Source: Neoceratodus forsteri (Eukaryota; Chordata; Ceratodontiformes; Ceratodontidae). From it: DNA of 64,000 bases. Location: the NCBI GenBank assembly GCA_016271365.2, contig CM057459.1:492789501-492853500 (forward strand), in the 5' to 3' direction. The position numbers were made by a program, and so were the translations under genes. Below the pieces are notes generated by a model. It worked only from the letters and a program-made list of their open reading frames with translations. It had not been told where the DNA came from and searched no databases. Of the stretch, positions 45,290-55,499 are shown in pieces (positions within the stretch are counted from its first letter, which is position 1; the number at the start of each line of letters is the position of its first letter).

Positions 45290-47270
45290 CCATTTTTATG
45301 TTTGCTTGCATGCATGTGCAAGAAACATAGTGCCACCATATGAGTTTTCGTAGGTGTGGCACCCTCTCTTTCAATGCCCTGAACGTTTCTGCAGGCGCGG
45401 TCGCAGCACACCAGTGAATGTCCCAGCTGTCTATGACAGCAGTTCAGATGCAGTGCCATACAGTTGAAAGCAAACGACTGTTACAATCAGCGGTGGGAAC
45501 GTGTAGGCAATTTGCACACTGCTGTGCTGTCAGCAGTATGCAAATTGCCTTCATGTCACCACCGCTGACTGTAGCGGTCATTGTATGTGTGCGCCCCCCC
45601 CTTTGTTGTGTGCTGAGGGGTGTCCAATCCCCCTTGGCTCATGTACACTCCCCCCAAAGTACACTGTATGTCTGCCGGGGGTGCCCAATCCCCGTCAGCT
45701 CCAGTGTCCCCCAATAAAAAAACAAATGCTCAGGTGCCATGCTGGGAGCCCACCCCAGCGTGGCACAAGTCCAGCATCCTCATGTGTTCCCCCCTCCACA
45801 CTGTATGGCCAATGAGGGTGCCCAATCCCCCATTGGCTCCACTGCCCCCCCAAACTTCCACGTGCCATGCTGGGAGCCCACCCAGCATAGCAAAAGTCCC
45901 ACGTCGCTTTTGTAAAAAAACCTGTAGCAAAGAAAACAGTCCCTTGTTGACTGTCTTGCCCCTCCCCAGTCCACGTCCACCCTTTGCGTACCCTCTCCCC
46001 ACACCCCTCACCCCATACTTACCTCTGGAGGCTGGCGCGATGATCTTCGGTGGAGCGGGAACACGCCTGCACTTTTAAAGCCAATCGCGAACTTACTGAA
46101 TGCCGGTAAGCTGTATAATGGCATAAATAGGGTTTTTTCAACTTTGGTGCATGTCTCAGGCATTTTTCAAATTTTTGCACCAAATTTTCAACATGGGTTT
46201 CTTGGGACCCCACCTCATGAATTCTGTAACTGTCATTTGGTTATTCGGTCCTGAAAGGTGATTTTGCAGTCACTGCACAGAATCACCTTTCAGGACTGAT
46301 TAACAAAACAACAGTGTCGCTTTTCATGAGGTGGGCTCTCAGAAAGCCTATATTGCAAATTTGGTGAAAAAATTCCCAAAAATGACTGTGTTATGAGCGT
46401 GCATTGCGCAGTTTCCACCCACACCTGCAAATTCGTGAATTTGTAATATTTTCACTCCAAATTTTCAACATTGGCATTTTTTCACACCTCCTTATGAACA
46501 GTACAGCCGGCCATCATTTTTCACATCCTGGCCAAAATGTGTTTTCGCACTTCTGGCACAGAATAGCACGGTCACTGTGGGAAATCAGTATTTGGGGCAG
46601 GTTAAGAAAATCACAGTGACACTGTTCATGAGCAGAGGTCCTAAAATGCCTATGTTGAAAATTTGGTCACAAAAGTCCGTAAAATGGCTGTTACTAGTGT
46701 GCATTGCGCAGTTTCTATGCACCCTCGTAACTTCACAAATTTGTAATATTTTCACTCCAGATTTTCAACATTGGCATTTTTCCACACATTCTTATGAACA
46801 GTACAGATGTTATTTTTCAATCCTGGCCGAAATGTGTTTTCACACTTCCAGCACAGAATAGCGCAGTTGATGTGGGAAATCAGTGTTCGGGACTGATTGA
46901 GAAAATCACAGTAACTTCCTGAGCGGAGGTCCCAAAATGCCTACATTGAAAATCTGGTGCAAAAAGTCCCCCAAATAATTGCATTAGAGGAGTGTGTTGT
47001 GCAGTTTCTATGCACACTCGTGACTTCACCAGTTTTTTTATATTTTCACTCCAGATTTTCAACATTACCATTTTTTACACCTCCTCATGAACAGTACAGC
47101 TGTTATTTTTCACATCATGTTCGAAATGTGTTTTCGCACCTGTAGCGCCAAATGGCACAGTCACTGTGCAAAATCGCCTTTTTGCTAACAAACTAATAGA
47201 GTCACTGTTCATGCAGTGGTGTCACAAAAAGCCCATGTTGAAAACTTAGAGTAAAAATACCAAGAAACGC
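45290..47270. repeat. Noncoding repeat R, copy 2 (longer)
   Basis: Same layout as 16005-17345 with more units. The C-rich head carries two hairpins, GTGCCATGCTGGG with CCCAGCGTGGCAC (45734-45766) and a variant at 45862-45892, followed by CTTACCTCTGGAGG (about 46018). Three tandem units of about 300 bp then follow, as ATTTTCACTCCARATTTTCA recurs at 46449, 46749 and about 47042. The 14-bp inverted repeat CCTGAAAGGTGATT ... AATCACCTTTCAGG is at 46250-46294. Open frames in the C-rich head are fortuitous. Confidence 0.72.
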
Positions 47271-47703
47271 TTGGAGCCTTAGTGTTTCCAACTATAATGC
47301 CCTACCCTGTAGGGTCTGACAGGCATCCGCCCTCCCCTGTAGGGACTGACAGGTGTCAGGGGTGTGACTTAGGATTGTCAACAGTAATGCTCATGTCATT
47401 CCACCCATACCACCACCCTGCAGCCAGTGACAGGCATTGAGGTGCACCTTGGACTCTTTGGCCCCAGAATTCACACCATTCTCTTATACTGCACCCATTT
47501 CAGCGTGTTTCTTTATGAAATGAGGTATGTGTAAAGCCTGAACAACCCAAGGTACACCTCGACACTTGTCACTGTCTGCAGGGTAGGGTGAGGTGAAATG
47601 TTGTGACCATAATGAGTGATGACCCAAAGGCACACCCTAATGCCTGTCCATCTCAGCAGGGCGGGGGTGTAGTTGGCATCAGTTCAATAATTCACTGCCA
47701 TGG
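47271..47703. repeat. Unassigned DNA with short degenerate repeats
   Basis: CCCTGTAGGGTCTGACAGG (about 47308) recurs as CCCTGTAGGGACTGACAGG (about 47334), and looser relatives with CAGTGACAGGCATT and TGTCACTGTCTGCAGGG occur at about 47426 and 47564, the last inverted. No gene is apparent. Confidence 0.5.
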
Positions 47704-49417
47704 TGTAACCCCCCTACAAATGGGGGTTCCTAAAAACCTTCCCGGAGCTTACCTAAATGCTCCTTGCCTAACTGGTGTTAGGTGTAATGCCACTAGATGC
47801 GGGCGTTGTGAGTGCTTTTAAGGCCTCCAGTACTGTCTCTTTAAGGGTTGCCTGCTAGCAGGCTCCAGTGGCTTGTACAAGGGGGACTGGGGTTTCCCTG
47901 CTTGAATCCCACCTGAGCTGCGGTGAAATAGCTCCAATTTTGTAGTTGCTGTAAGTGCAAAGGGAGCCTTTCTGATGGATGTAACTGTTTGGCTATAATC
48001 ATTTAGAGTATTAGTGAAATTGCCGTTTGTCTAACCTGCTTTCCTTTCAGCTGGGACTTTGTGTACTTGGCCCCTCCATGTTGGACCTGGACTGTTGAAC
48101 TGGGCCAATAGAGAGAGAGAGAGGTAAATAAAATGGAGACCGCTTGAGCCAACCAGGATCAGGACTCTTTTTGGAGGCAGCTGGCCATAGGGGATACAGC
48201 CAGTAATCCTGGGAAATGAAGTTCTGGACTATGGTGCCTTTTTGCACCAATGAGAACCGAATCAAGTGACTGGCATCTGCAGCCCACCAATGGGATCGGG
48301 TGGTGCCCGAACTGAGAGTCCTTGCCCAAACTGCCAAGGGGCAGAGTCGTTGTGGTTGTGAGCGAGGAAGGAGCTCTGGGCTCCTGCAATGTTGAGCTTT
48401 CACACGGGAACCGCGTGTGGAAGGCCAGATTTCGTCGGATTGAATGCCAGCAGGTGTCTAACTAAATCCTCTAGGCAGTGGTCAGAGGAGGCTGTGCAAA
48501 AGCACAGCTACCTACCAGGCTCACCCTGTAGAGGACTAGAGAATCTGCTTCAATCTCGCTCGGTCTGTCAGAACAAGTGAAGCTGCGTCGTTGGGCCCGG
48601 TGGTCTGTAGTGAAAGCGATCGGGATTATACAGCAACTGCCTGGTTTGGTACCCCTCTGCTCTTCATGTAAATGTGTGGAGAAGTGTCTAAATTCCAGGC
48701 TCAGTCCTGCAAGTGGTGTGAGAGTGCTCTTTTGGCTGGAGTGTGAGTACTAAATCAGGGTAGCTCCCTGTCAGATGTTCATAGTGAGGGCAAGATTTGT
48801 TTGGCTGCTTGTTTGGTTACACGAACTGAGCCTACTGGCTCTACTTAATCCTATTAGGAATCAAGTGCTTGTTTTCTGCGTCAGGGCCCCAACCAGCTGC
48901 ATTGAGAGGCTAGCCTTCTATGGCCTAGGTACCCAGAGACAGTGACTTATAGGGTTGGCCTGTGCACAGTGCCCTAGATAGATATATTTATATATTCATT
49001 AGAGTGGTAAGCTAATTAACCTGATTCCCCCCAGTCCTTGTTATTTCCCCTTAAATAAATCAGATTGGTTGTTTTGCAAAGGTATACTGACTGACCTGTG
49101 TGTCTATGTTGAAATACTGTACAGATGGTTATTGTCTAACTGCATCTTACTTTACAGGGGGTCCCCAGAGCCGGCAAATTGAACCAAGTCTGGGGATAGG
49201 CGTATATGGCAAGGGTACTGTGGATGACTTGTGGGGGCCATTAGAGGAAGTAAGGGGGGTTGCAGTGACCCAGAGGGCTGTAACTAAGTCATTTCAGACA
49301 GTACAAACCCCGACCTCTGGGTGGAGGAACCCACCATCAGATCCAGGCCCCTCAACCTGTTGACGACAGAGCAGGCAGGGGTAGTAGCCCTTGGGATAGC
49401 GCCCCCTAGGGGTTACA
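47704..49417 (+). mobile_element. LTR-like element copy 2
   Basis: 1,714 bp, starting TGTAACCCCCCTACAAATGG and ending CCTAGGGGTTACA. It is collinear with copy 1, including CTAACCTGCTTTCCTTTCAG (48031-48050), CTCGGTCTGTCAG (about 48558), AATAAATCAG (about 49053) and GACCTCTGGGTGGAGG (about 49311). The flanks (CCATGG on the left, ATTACT on the right) give no clear target duplication, so it may have recombined or decayed. No internal genes are adjacent. Confidence 0.8.
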
Positions 49418-49963
49418 ATTACTATACTACATCTGACTAACTCCTGCACTTCCACTGCTGATGCCAGCAAGCAAATATTCGGCATTGGCAAATGCTTGTT
49501 TTCAATGGGGCTTGCCCTCACGCTCTCCCTAGCTGCACATCATTGCATGGGGGTGTGGAAATCAACTGGGAACCAGAAGGGATCGGCTGGCCACCTTGTC
49601 AGGGCCAAATAATGATCACTTCCCTTTCAATAATGGCTTCAGAAAAATTGTCAGCATTTATGCAGAGGGACTATTGCCAAGACAAGCTTCTTTACTTTTA
49701 TGCAAGTAATGCACTTGATTTTGAAGTGCACAAAATCACTTTAAACATATGCTTTAAAAAATACATATTGGCAGCAATGCTCTCTCATCCCCCAGCTTGT
49801 GGGTAGACTGTTGACAACTATACTTTCAGCCAAGTGTCCTCCTGATTGATTCATTTGCATCCCTCCCACCTCAAGGGACCCCAGAAAAGTCCTTCAGTTC
49901 TAGAGAAGGAAAAGGACCATTATATATTTGTCAGTATCATTTCTGTGGTTGAACATTCCCCTA
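49418..49963. other. Unassigned DNA
   Basis: About 550 bp without a supported feature. Confidence 0.5.
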
Positions 49964-50158
49964 GGCTGGAGGCAGCATAATGCTGTGGTTTAGGGAACAG
50001 TGCTGCTAACCTGGAGACTGGGGTTTGAATCCCATAGCCACCAGTTGCATACAGTGCTACCCCGAGCAAGTCACTTAACTTCCTTGTACTCCCAAGTCAC
50101 ACGTATAAATAAGCTTAGGCTTAATGTGCCTTTCTTGGTTAAACAATTTAATTTTCCC
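49964..50158 (+). mobile_element. tRNA-derived SINE, V-SINE-like, copy 4
   Basis: Head GCTGGAGGCAGCATAATGCT, B-box-like GGGGTTTGAATCCCATAG, GAGCAAGTCACTTAACTTCC core and TTTCTTGGTTAAACAATTTA end. Short CCTAGG-containing sequences on both sides (about 49961 and 50166) hint at a target duplication. Confidence 0.85.
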
Positions 50159-50169
50159 TTCCCTTCCTA

Positions 50170-51470
50170 GGATGCTGCATACACTTGTCAAGAATATTGG
50201 GGGGGGGGCACTAATCAAAATAATGCCATACACACTTGTCGACTACCTTGACAAATACCAGCTGCTGTGCCCACAGCAGCATGGGTTCAGGAAACAACAT
50301 AGTACAACAACTGCACTGGTAGAGTTCACAGGCTACATTTGTGATGCGCAAGATTGGGGGCTTATGGTGGGGGCAACCTACACAGACCTCATCAAGGACT
50401 TCGACACAGTCACTCATGAACTACTACTAAACCAGTTAACCTGTAATGGGCTATCCTTGGAATCAGTGGGGTGGTTCCAGAGCTATCTCTCCAGGAGGAT
50501 GCAGCAGGTTAAAATCCTAGATGTTCTTTCTGAACACCTGCATGTCAGCACAGGGATCCCCCTCCCAAGGCTCAATCTTGGGCCACCTGCTTTTTAGCTT
50601 GTTTATAAACCACCTCCCACTTGCATATCATTATAGAGTCCTATTGTATGCAGATGATGTGGTGCTATACTCTAGCTACACAGACCCCACAACACTGGAA
50701 AAGCAAATGCAGGAAAACTTCTCAGAAGTAGGGGCCTGGTTTCTTAAGTCAAAGTTCTTGCTAAATTACAAGAAGACCAAAACTGTTATTTGCCTCCTGA
50801 CATAACAGGCACAGGTCTCACCAACAAAAAATCCTGAACAACCAAAATGCTGCATTAGAAATGGTCCAAAGCTTTAAATACCTGGGGGCCACTCTAGACA
50901 GCTCCCTCACCTTCTCACAACACATAGACCAAGTAGCAAAGTCCACAAATTCCAAAATTGTCCAGCTCTTTAGGCGCAAACACTGCCTAACTGACGTGGT
51001 CCTAAAACTTGCTGTTAATAGCTCAATCCTATCAGTAATCAACTACAGACTGATAGTCTGTGGTGCAACAACAGACACAGCCCTAAAGAGGATCAAACTA
51101 GTGCTAAACAAAGCATGTAGCCTAGTCTTAGGAGCACACTGCCTCACTCATACCTGAGAGCTCTATTCTCATTCTGGGTGGCTCAATCTCAACAGCAGAA
51201 TTCAGCACCAGGTGTGCCTACTTGCAGAGAAGTCCACCCTTGGCCTAATGCCCACTGGGGTCCAGGACTTCCTTTGTCCAACGGACAATCCCAGACAAAC
51301 AAGGGGAGCAAATAGTTAGTTGCTTAAAGTCCTTTCTGCCACACTTCTCAAGGACAATGGTCTTTTGGGTACCCAGCACCCAATTGGCTAAACTCCCTCC
51401 ACGACGACTTAATGGCAGAAACTAAGCTTGGCTCCTTCAAATCAAAACTACACTTTCACCTTGTTACACT
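50170..51470 (+). pseudogene. Family-C reverse transcriptase remnant
   Basis: Frame 50124-50597 shows CPQQHGFRKQHSTTTALVEF, YTDLIKDFDTVTHELLL and a degraded STGIP where GVPQG is expected. After a frameshift, 50521-50805 has SQGSILGHLLFSLFINHLPL and LLYADDVVLYSS, so the catalytic Asp pair is present. Frame 50861-51157 holds FKYLGATLDSSLTF and the thumb region. Similarity fades by about 51470. At least two frameshifts and a stop disable it. The motifs align well with 39037-40318, confirming one family. Confidence 0.83.
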
Positions 51471-52022
51471 CAGTGGGTGTGACTATAGCTCCTAACTCCT
51501 CCAGAGTTACACTGGCATTTCTGCACAGCCTTAGTACTTAAGCACTACCCGTAACCTCTGTCCCATATCCCCTCTCCTTGCCCCCTCACACTACATTCTT
51601 TCCAGTCCTTTCTCACCCCCTCCCCTGACTTACTTGTCCCCCCACACCCTGTCTTCTAGCAACATCTATACCTCCCAGGTACCCCGCCACCATCCCACAT
51701 ACATTTGACAAGGCCCCACAGGCTGCTCCCATGAATGCCCCCTATCTCCCCCATGTCCTCCTACCAACTGGTAGGGTTCTAATTGCCATTGTCTCCTGTT
51801 GCCTCCTAGCCTCCCATCCTGTCAAAACTGCTGTACCATTTTGTTCTACACTATGTTCAACCAATTTCTGTATCTTGTTTGTTATCCTATGAATGAAAAA
51901 GTGAATGTAATTACTGTATTTTTGTAACCATTTTTCTGCTGTCTCTATTTCTAGCTGAAATATTGTCTACCTCATGATGTGGAACCTCTGTAAACGAGCT
52001 GCTAGCTCAAAGGAGTTATAAT

Positions 52023-52418
52023 TAGAGATGAAGCAAATTTATATTTTGCCAGTGAAGTGGTGGCAAAGTGGCCAAACTTGCCACGTGGTGTAATCCAGGA
52101 AATTTCCTTCCATTAGGTGGAATTTCGCTAAGGTGAAATTTTGCCTCCCGCCGGTGAAATTCCACCTTCCAAGGTGAAATTTTACCTTCCACGGGTGAAA
52201 TTCTGCCTTCCATGGAAAAATGTTGCCTTCTGTGGGCGAAATTTCACCTCAGAAGTGGAATTTCACCACAGAAGGCCAAATTTTGCTATTTCACGGACAA
52301 AATTTTGCTGTTCCGCAGGTGAAATTTCACCATTTCACCAAGCGAAATTCTGCATTTCGATCTGAGAAATTCGTAGATTACTCCGCATAGCGGAGTTTTC
52401 TCACTTCACCCACCACTA
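52023..52418. mobile_element. hAT-like non-autonomous element rich in GGTGAAATT units
   Basis: 396 bp flanked by GTTATAAT (52015-52022) and GTTACAAT (52419-52426), an 8-bp duplication with one difference typical of hAT elements. The ends are TAGAGATG on the left and CACCACTA on the right, a loose inverted pair. The interior is built from GGTGAAATTT-like and GAAATTTCACC-like units about 20-25 bp apart, plus a strong CTCCGC ... GCGGAG hairpin near the right end (52381-52394). No transposase. Removing it rejoins the family-C LINE tail. Confidence 0.78.
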
Positions 52419-52455
52419 GTTACAATCCAAGACAATAATAAATAAACAAATAAAC

Positions 52456-53313
52456 ACTTTGTTGATGTGTCTTCTGTTACTTTAGAGTGACTCTGAGATT
52501 TTGCCAAGTAAGACTTTTCTGGGGGATTATTTTTAATGTCTTATTTTGACCATAATTTCCATTTAGCACATACTTGTTTGTTATTGCAGTTATTTTGTGT
52601 TAAAAATGTTCCTGGCTTGCAGCTTATTTACTTGCTGCAGCACTCTAACAATAGCATCTATATATTGAACCAATAAAGGACATTTGTAAAAATAGAAATG
52701 AAGCACTTGAGCCAATCATGATAACAGAGCAATCTGCAAACAAATAAATAAGCTGCGAGCCAGAAACATTTTGAATATAAAACAAAAGCAAAAGCAAATA
52801 AGTACTGTATGTACCAAATGATATGATGGTTACAAAAATATGTGTATGGAATTCTTTTAATGAGTCCCGCCTCTCCCCATATTTCTTGACGCCCTCTGTA
52901 ACCCAGGTAATACATCAAAAATGTTTTGGAGATGGAACTCCAGCTAGGGCAAGTTGTACACCACCTCCCGCCTAGACACACTCATTAAATAAACAAACAA
53001 AACACTACATCCATCTTGGTATTGCCGCCCAAGGAGTGTGTCTCCATAGTCCATGATTACCGGGCTGACCAATACACCGATCCATCTCAGCTACCCCACT
53101 GTACCATAGCACATCTCTCCTTCCCAGCCATGGAGGTTTCCAGTCAATCACCTTCCTTAGCAATACATTAACAATAACACAAAAAATCATAAGCAGCCTA
53201 ACTCTGCCCATCTCAGCCTAACCTTCTCACTCAGTTTAAGTTTTTAATATGTCCAATGCTGGGAGATGACACGGAGCCTTCTCTTACCACCTCTGTGCCT
53301 GAATGTTGCCATT
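52456..53313. other. Unassigned AT-rich DNA
   Basis: Short runs of AATAAACAAA and A-rich tracts occur (about 52730-52800, 52986), possibly SINE or LINE tails. No boundaries, motifs or genes can be supported. Confidence 0.45.
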
Positions 53314-54214
53314 CTCAAGTTCAAGTTCAAGTTTCAAGTTCAGGTTTATTGTAGAAAAACTCCATTGAGCAAGCTCATTCACAAGGAGGTCCTAAATCAT
53401 GTACACAGTTAGGAGACTTTGCATAAAAGGCAACATATAAAAAGGAAAATTACACAATATATACAAAAGACTAATATGCATCAATTCATGTAAGTACATC
53501 ACAGCAAAATGAGGTATAGTAAGGTTCATATAATACCAGGTGTTCAATTATGACAGTGCAGGGTAGGGATTATTAGCATAAGATAGTGGTAAGTAGAAAA
53601 TGTGGGGACTGGACTGAGACAGGGGAGAGTAGTTAAGTAAGAGGAAGGGGTTAAAAATAACAGGAGAACATAGTGGAATACGATGGAGGGGTAGATAAAG
53701 AGTGGTAAGAGGAGGGAGGGGGCTAAAGAGAGTAGGAGGAAGAGGATATAGGTAAAGAAGGCAAGGACAGAAGAAGGTTATGAGAATAACTGAAAGGTTT
53801 CATCTCCTGACAAGTGCTGATTCCAGGTGGATGTTCATGAGGATGCGAGGGCAGGAAAGAGGCTTAAAACTAGCTATAAATATCTTTTAATTTGGATGCT
53901 GTTAACTCTTTGAAGAAATTAACAGAGACCATACTGGATCGTTTCAGGGAGGATTAGAGTTGTTTCCAGATTGTTGGAAGAGCATATGAGATAGCACAGT
54001 TACCAAATGTGGTGCAAATCCTAGGCACAACTAGGAAAATGAAGTCAGATTTCCTGAGAGAATATGCACAGTGGGAAATACTGATGAGAGATGTGAAGTA
54101 GCTCGGCAGTTTGTTCAGGAGTAACTTGAGGGTCCAAATACCAGTATGAAGCAGACGTCTAGTGGTAAGTGATGTCCAGCCAACAGCTGTGTAAAGGTCA
54201 CAGTGGTGGGTACG

Positions 54215-55174
54215 TTAAGGGGAATTAGTGATGAACTGCAGGGTGCGGTGGTAAAGTACATCCAACTTATTTAGGTTTGAGATTGCAGCAGAGCTGTAAA
54301 TTAGGTCCCCATAATCAAGTAAGGGAAGGAATGTGGCCTGCACGAGCCTCATTCTAGTTTCTATTGGAAAGAGAGACTTGTTTCTGCAAAAGAAACCTAA
54401 CCTAGCTTTTAGTCTTCTGGAGAGGTCCTCAAGATGATCATTGAAAGAGAGTTTATATAGCCAAATGCCAAGATATTTAGATTTGGGGACAACTTCCAAG
54501 GGTTCACCTAACGAGATAGTAATAAAGTCCTTCATTAGACCTGATGGGGCAGTAGATGAGTTACTAAGAGTAAAAATCATAGCCTTAGTTTTCTTAGTAT
54601 TAAGAAGGAGCTTAGCATTAATGAGGTTAGTTTCCAGCTGAGCAAAGTCAGCTTGCAGTACGTCCTTTACTTCAGACAACGTAGAGCCAGGAGTATACAG
54701 AACTGTGTCATCCACAAAGAAATGTAAGTTGGATTTGGTAATATGAGAGTCAAGCTCGTTGATGTACAAGGAGAAGAGGATAGGGCCTAGGATGGAGCCT
54801 TGTGGGACTCCCCTGACAATCGGCAAGGAGGCTGAGTATAAACCATCAGCTTTAACTTTCTGGGTCCTCCCTGCAAGGTAACTGGTAAACCACTCTACGG
54901 TGGAGGGAGTGGCACCTAGTTTAGTAAGTCTGACGATTAGTAAGTTGTGGTCAACGGTGTTGAAAGCTTTATTTAGATCTAGGAAGATTGCACCAGTGAC
55001 CTTTTTGGTATCAATAGCATTGATCCAGTCACTGGTGACTTTAGCCAGTGCTGTGATGGTGCTGTGCTTAGGGCGGAAGCCAGATTTAGCTGGGTTTAAG
55101 AGTGAGAAGGTTTCAATATGGAGTTTTAATTGACTGTAGATCAGTTTTTTGAAAACTTTAGGGAGAATAGGCAA
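54215..55174 (-). pseudogene. Family-D reverse transcriptase (long open core)
   Basis: A 319-residue open frame with KSGFRPKHSTITALAKV, FLDLNKAFNTVDHNLL, VRGVPQGSILGPILFSLYI, LHFFVDDTVLYTPG and the distal KYLGIWLYKLSFNDH and LLDYGDLIYSSAA. Fingers, palm and thumb are continuous and the catalytic VDD is intact. The frame lacks the upstream pre-RT region, which lies beyond 55174 in broken frames, so the annotated Met (PILPKVFKKLIYSQL) is internal. It would polymerise cDNA at the nicked target if complete. The frame ends with a stop at about 54215, close to the usual C-terminus. Confidence 0.86.
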
Positions 55175-55499
55175 AATTGAGATAGGCCTGTAATTGTTTA
55201 GATCACTTGGATCTCCTGATTTGAATAAGGGAAGGATGTGGGCAGATTTCCAATGGGATGGAACTGTGGCAGAGGAGATGGAGAGATTGAGAATATGAAG
55301 AATGGGGGCCGTGAGATAGGCATAACCTAGTTTAAGGAAAAAAGGTTCAATACCATCATTCCCAGTGCTTTTCTTGGTATCAAGGTTAAGTAGCGAGTCT
55401 TCTACTTATTTGTAGTTAAGTGAACGCAGCTGGAAAGGACAATTCAAGGTGTGGGGAGTACAGCTAGAGCTTGCTTGATTAATCCCTTGGCCTGCATAA

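Larger units (their letters stand above)
50165..52455 (+). mobile_element. 5'-truncated family-C LINE with an hAT-like element in its tail
   Basis: Related to the element at 27914-40735: shared protein motifs, a C-rich 3' UTR with many CCCC runs, and a 3' end with GTGGAACCTCTGTAAACGAG and GCTCAAAGG. That end is split at 52023-52418 by an insertion and resumes as CAATCCAAGACAATAATAAA with the AATAA-type tail to about 52455. The 5' end falls in the reverse transcriptase near 50165. Confidence 0.82.

Noticed and set aside
45585..46078. Proline-rich frames in the R head
   Set aside because: They follow the C-rich hairpin repeats, differ between the two copies and have no similarity to proteins.
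47704..49417. Interpretation as a DNA transposon because of inverted TGTAACCCC ends
   Set aside because: TG/CA ends, a 4-bp duplication in two copies and an AATAAA near the 3' end fit an LTR better, though not conclusively.
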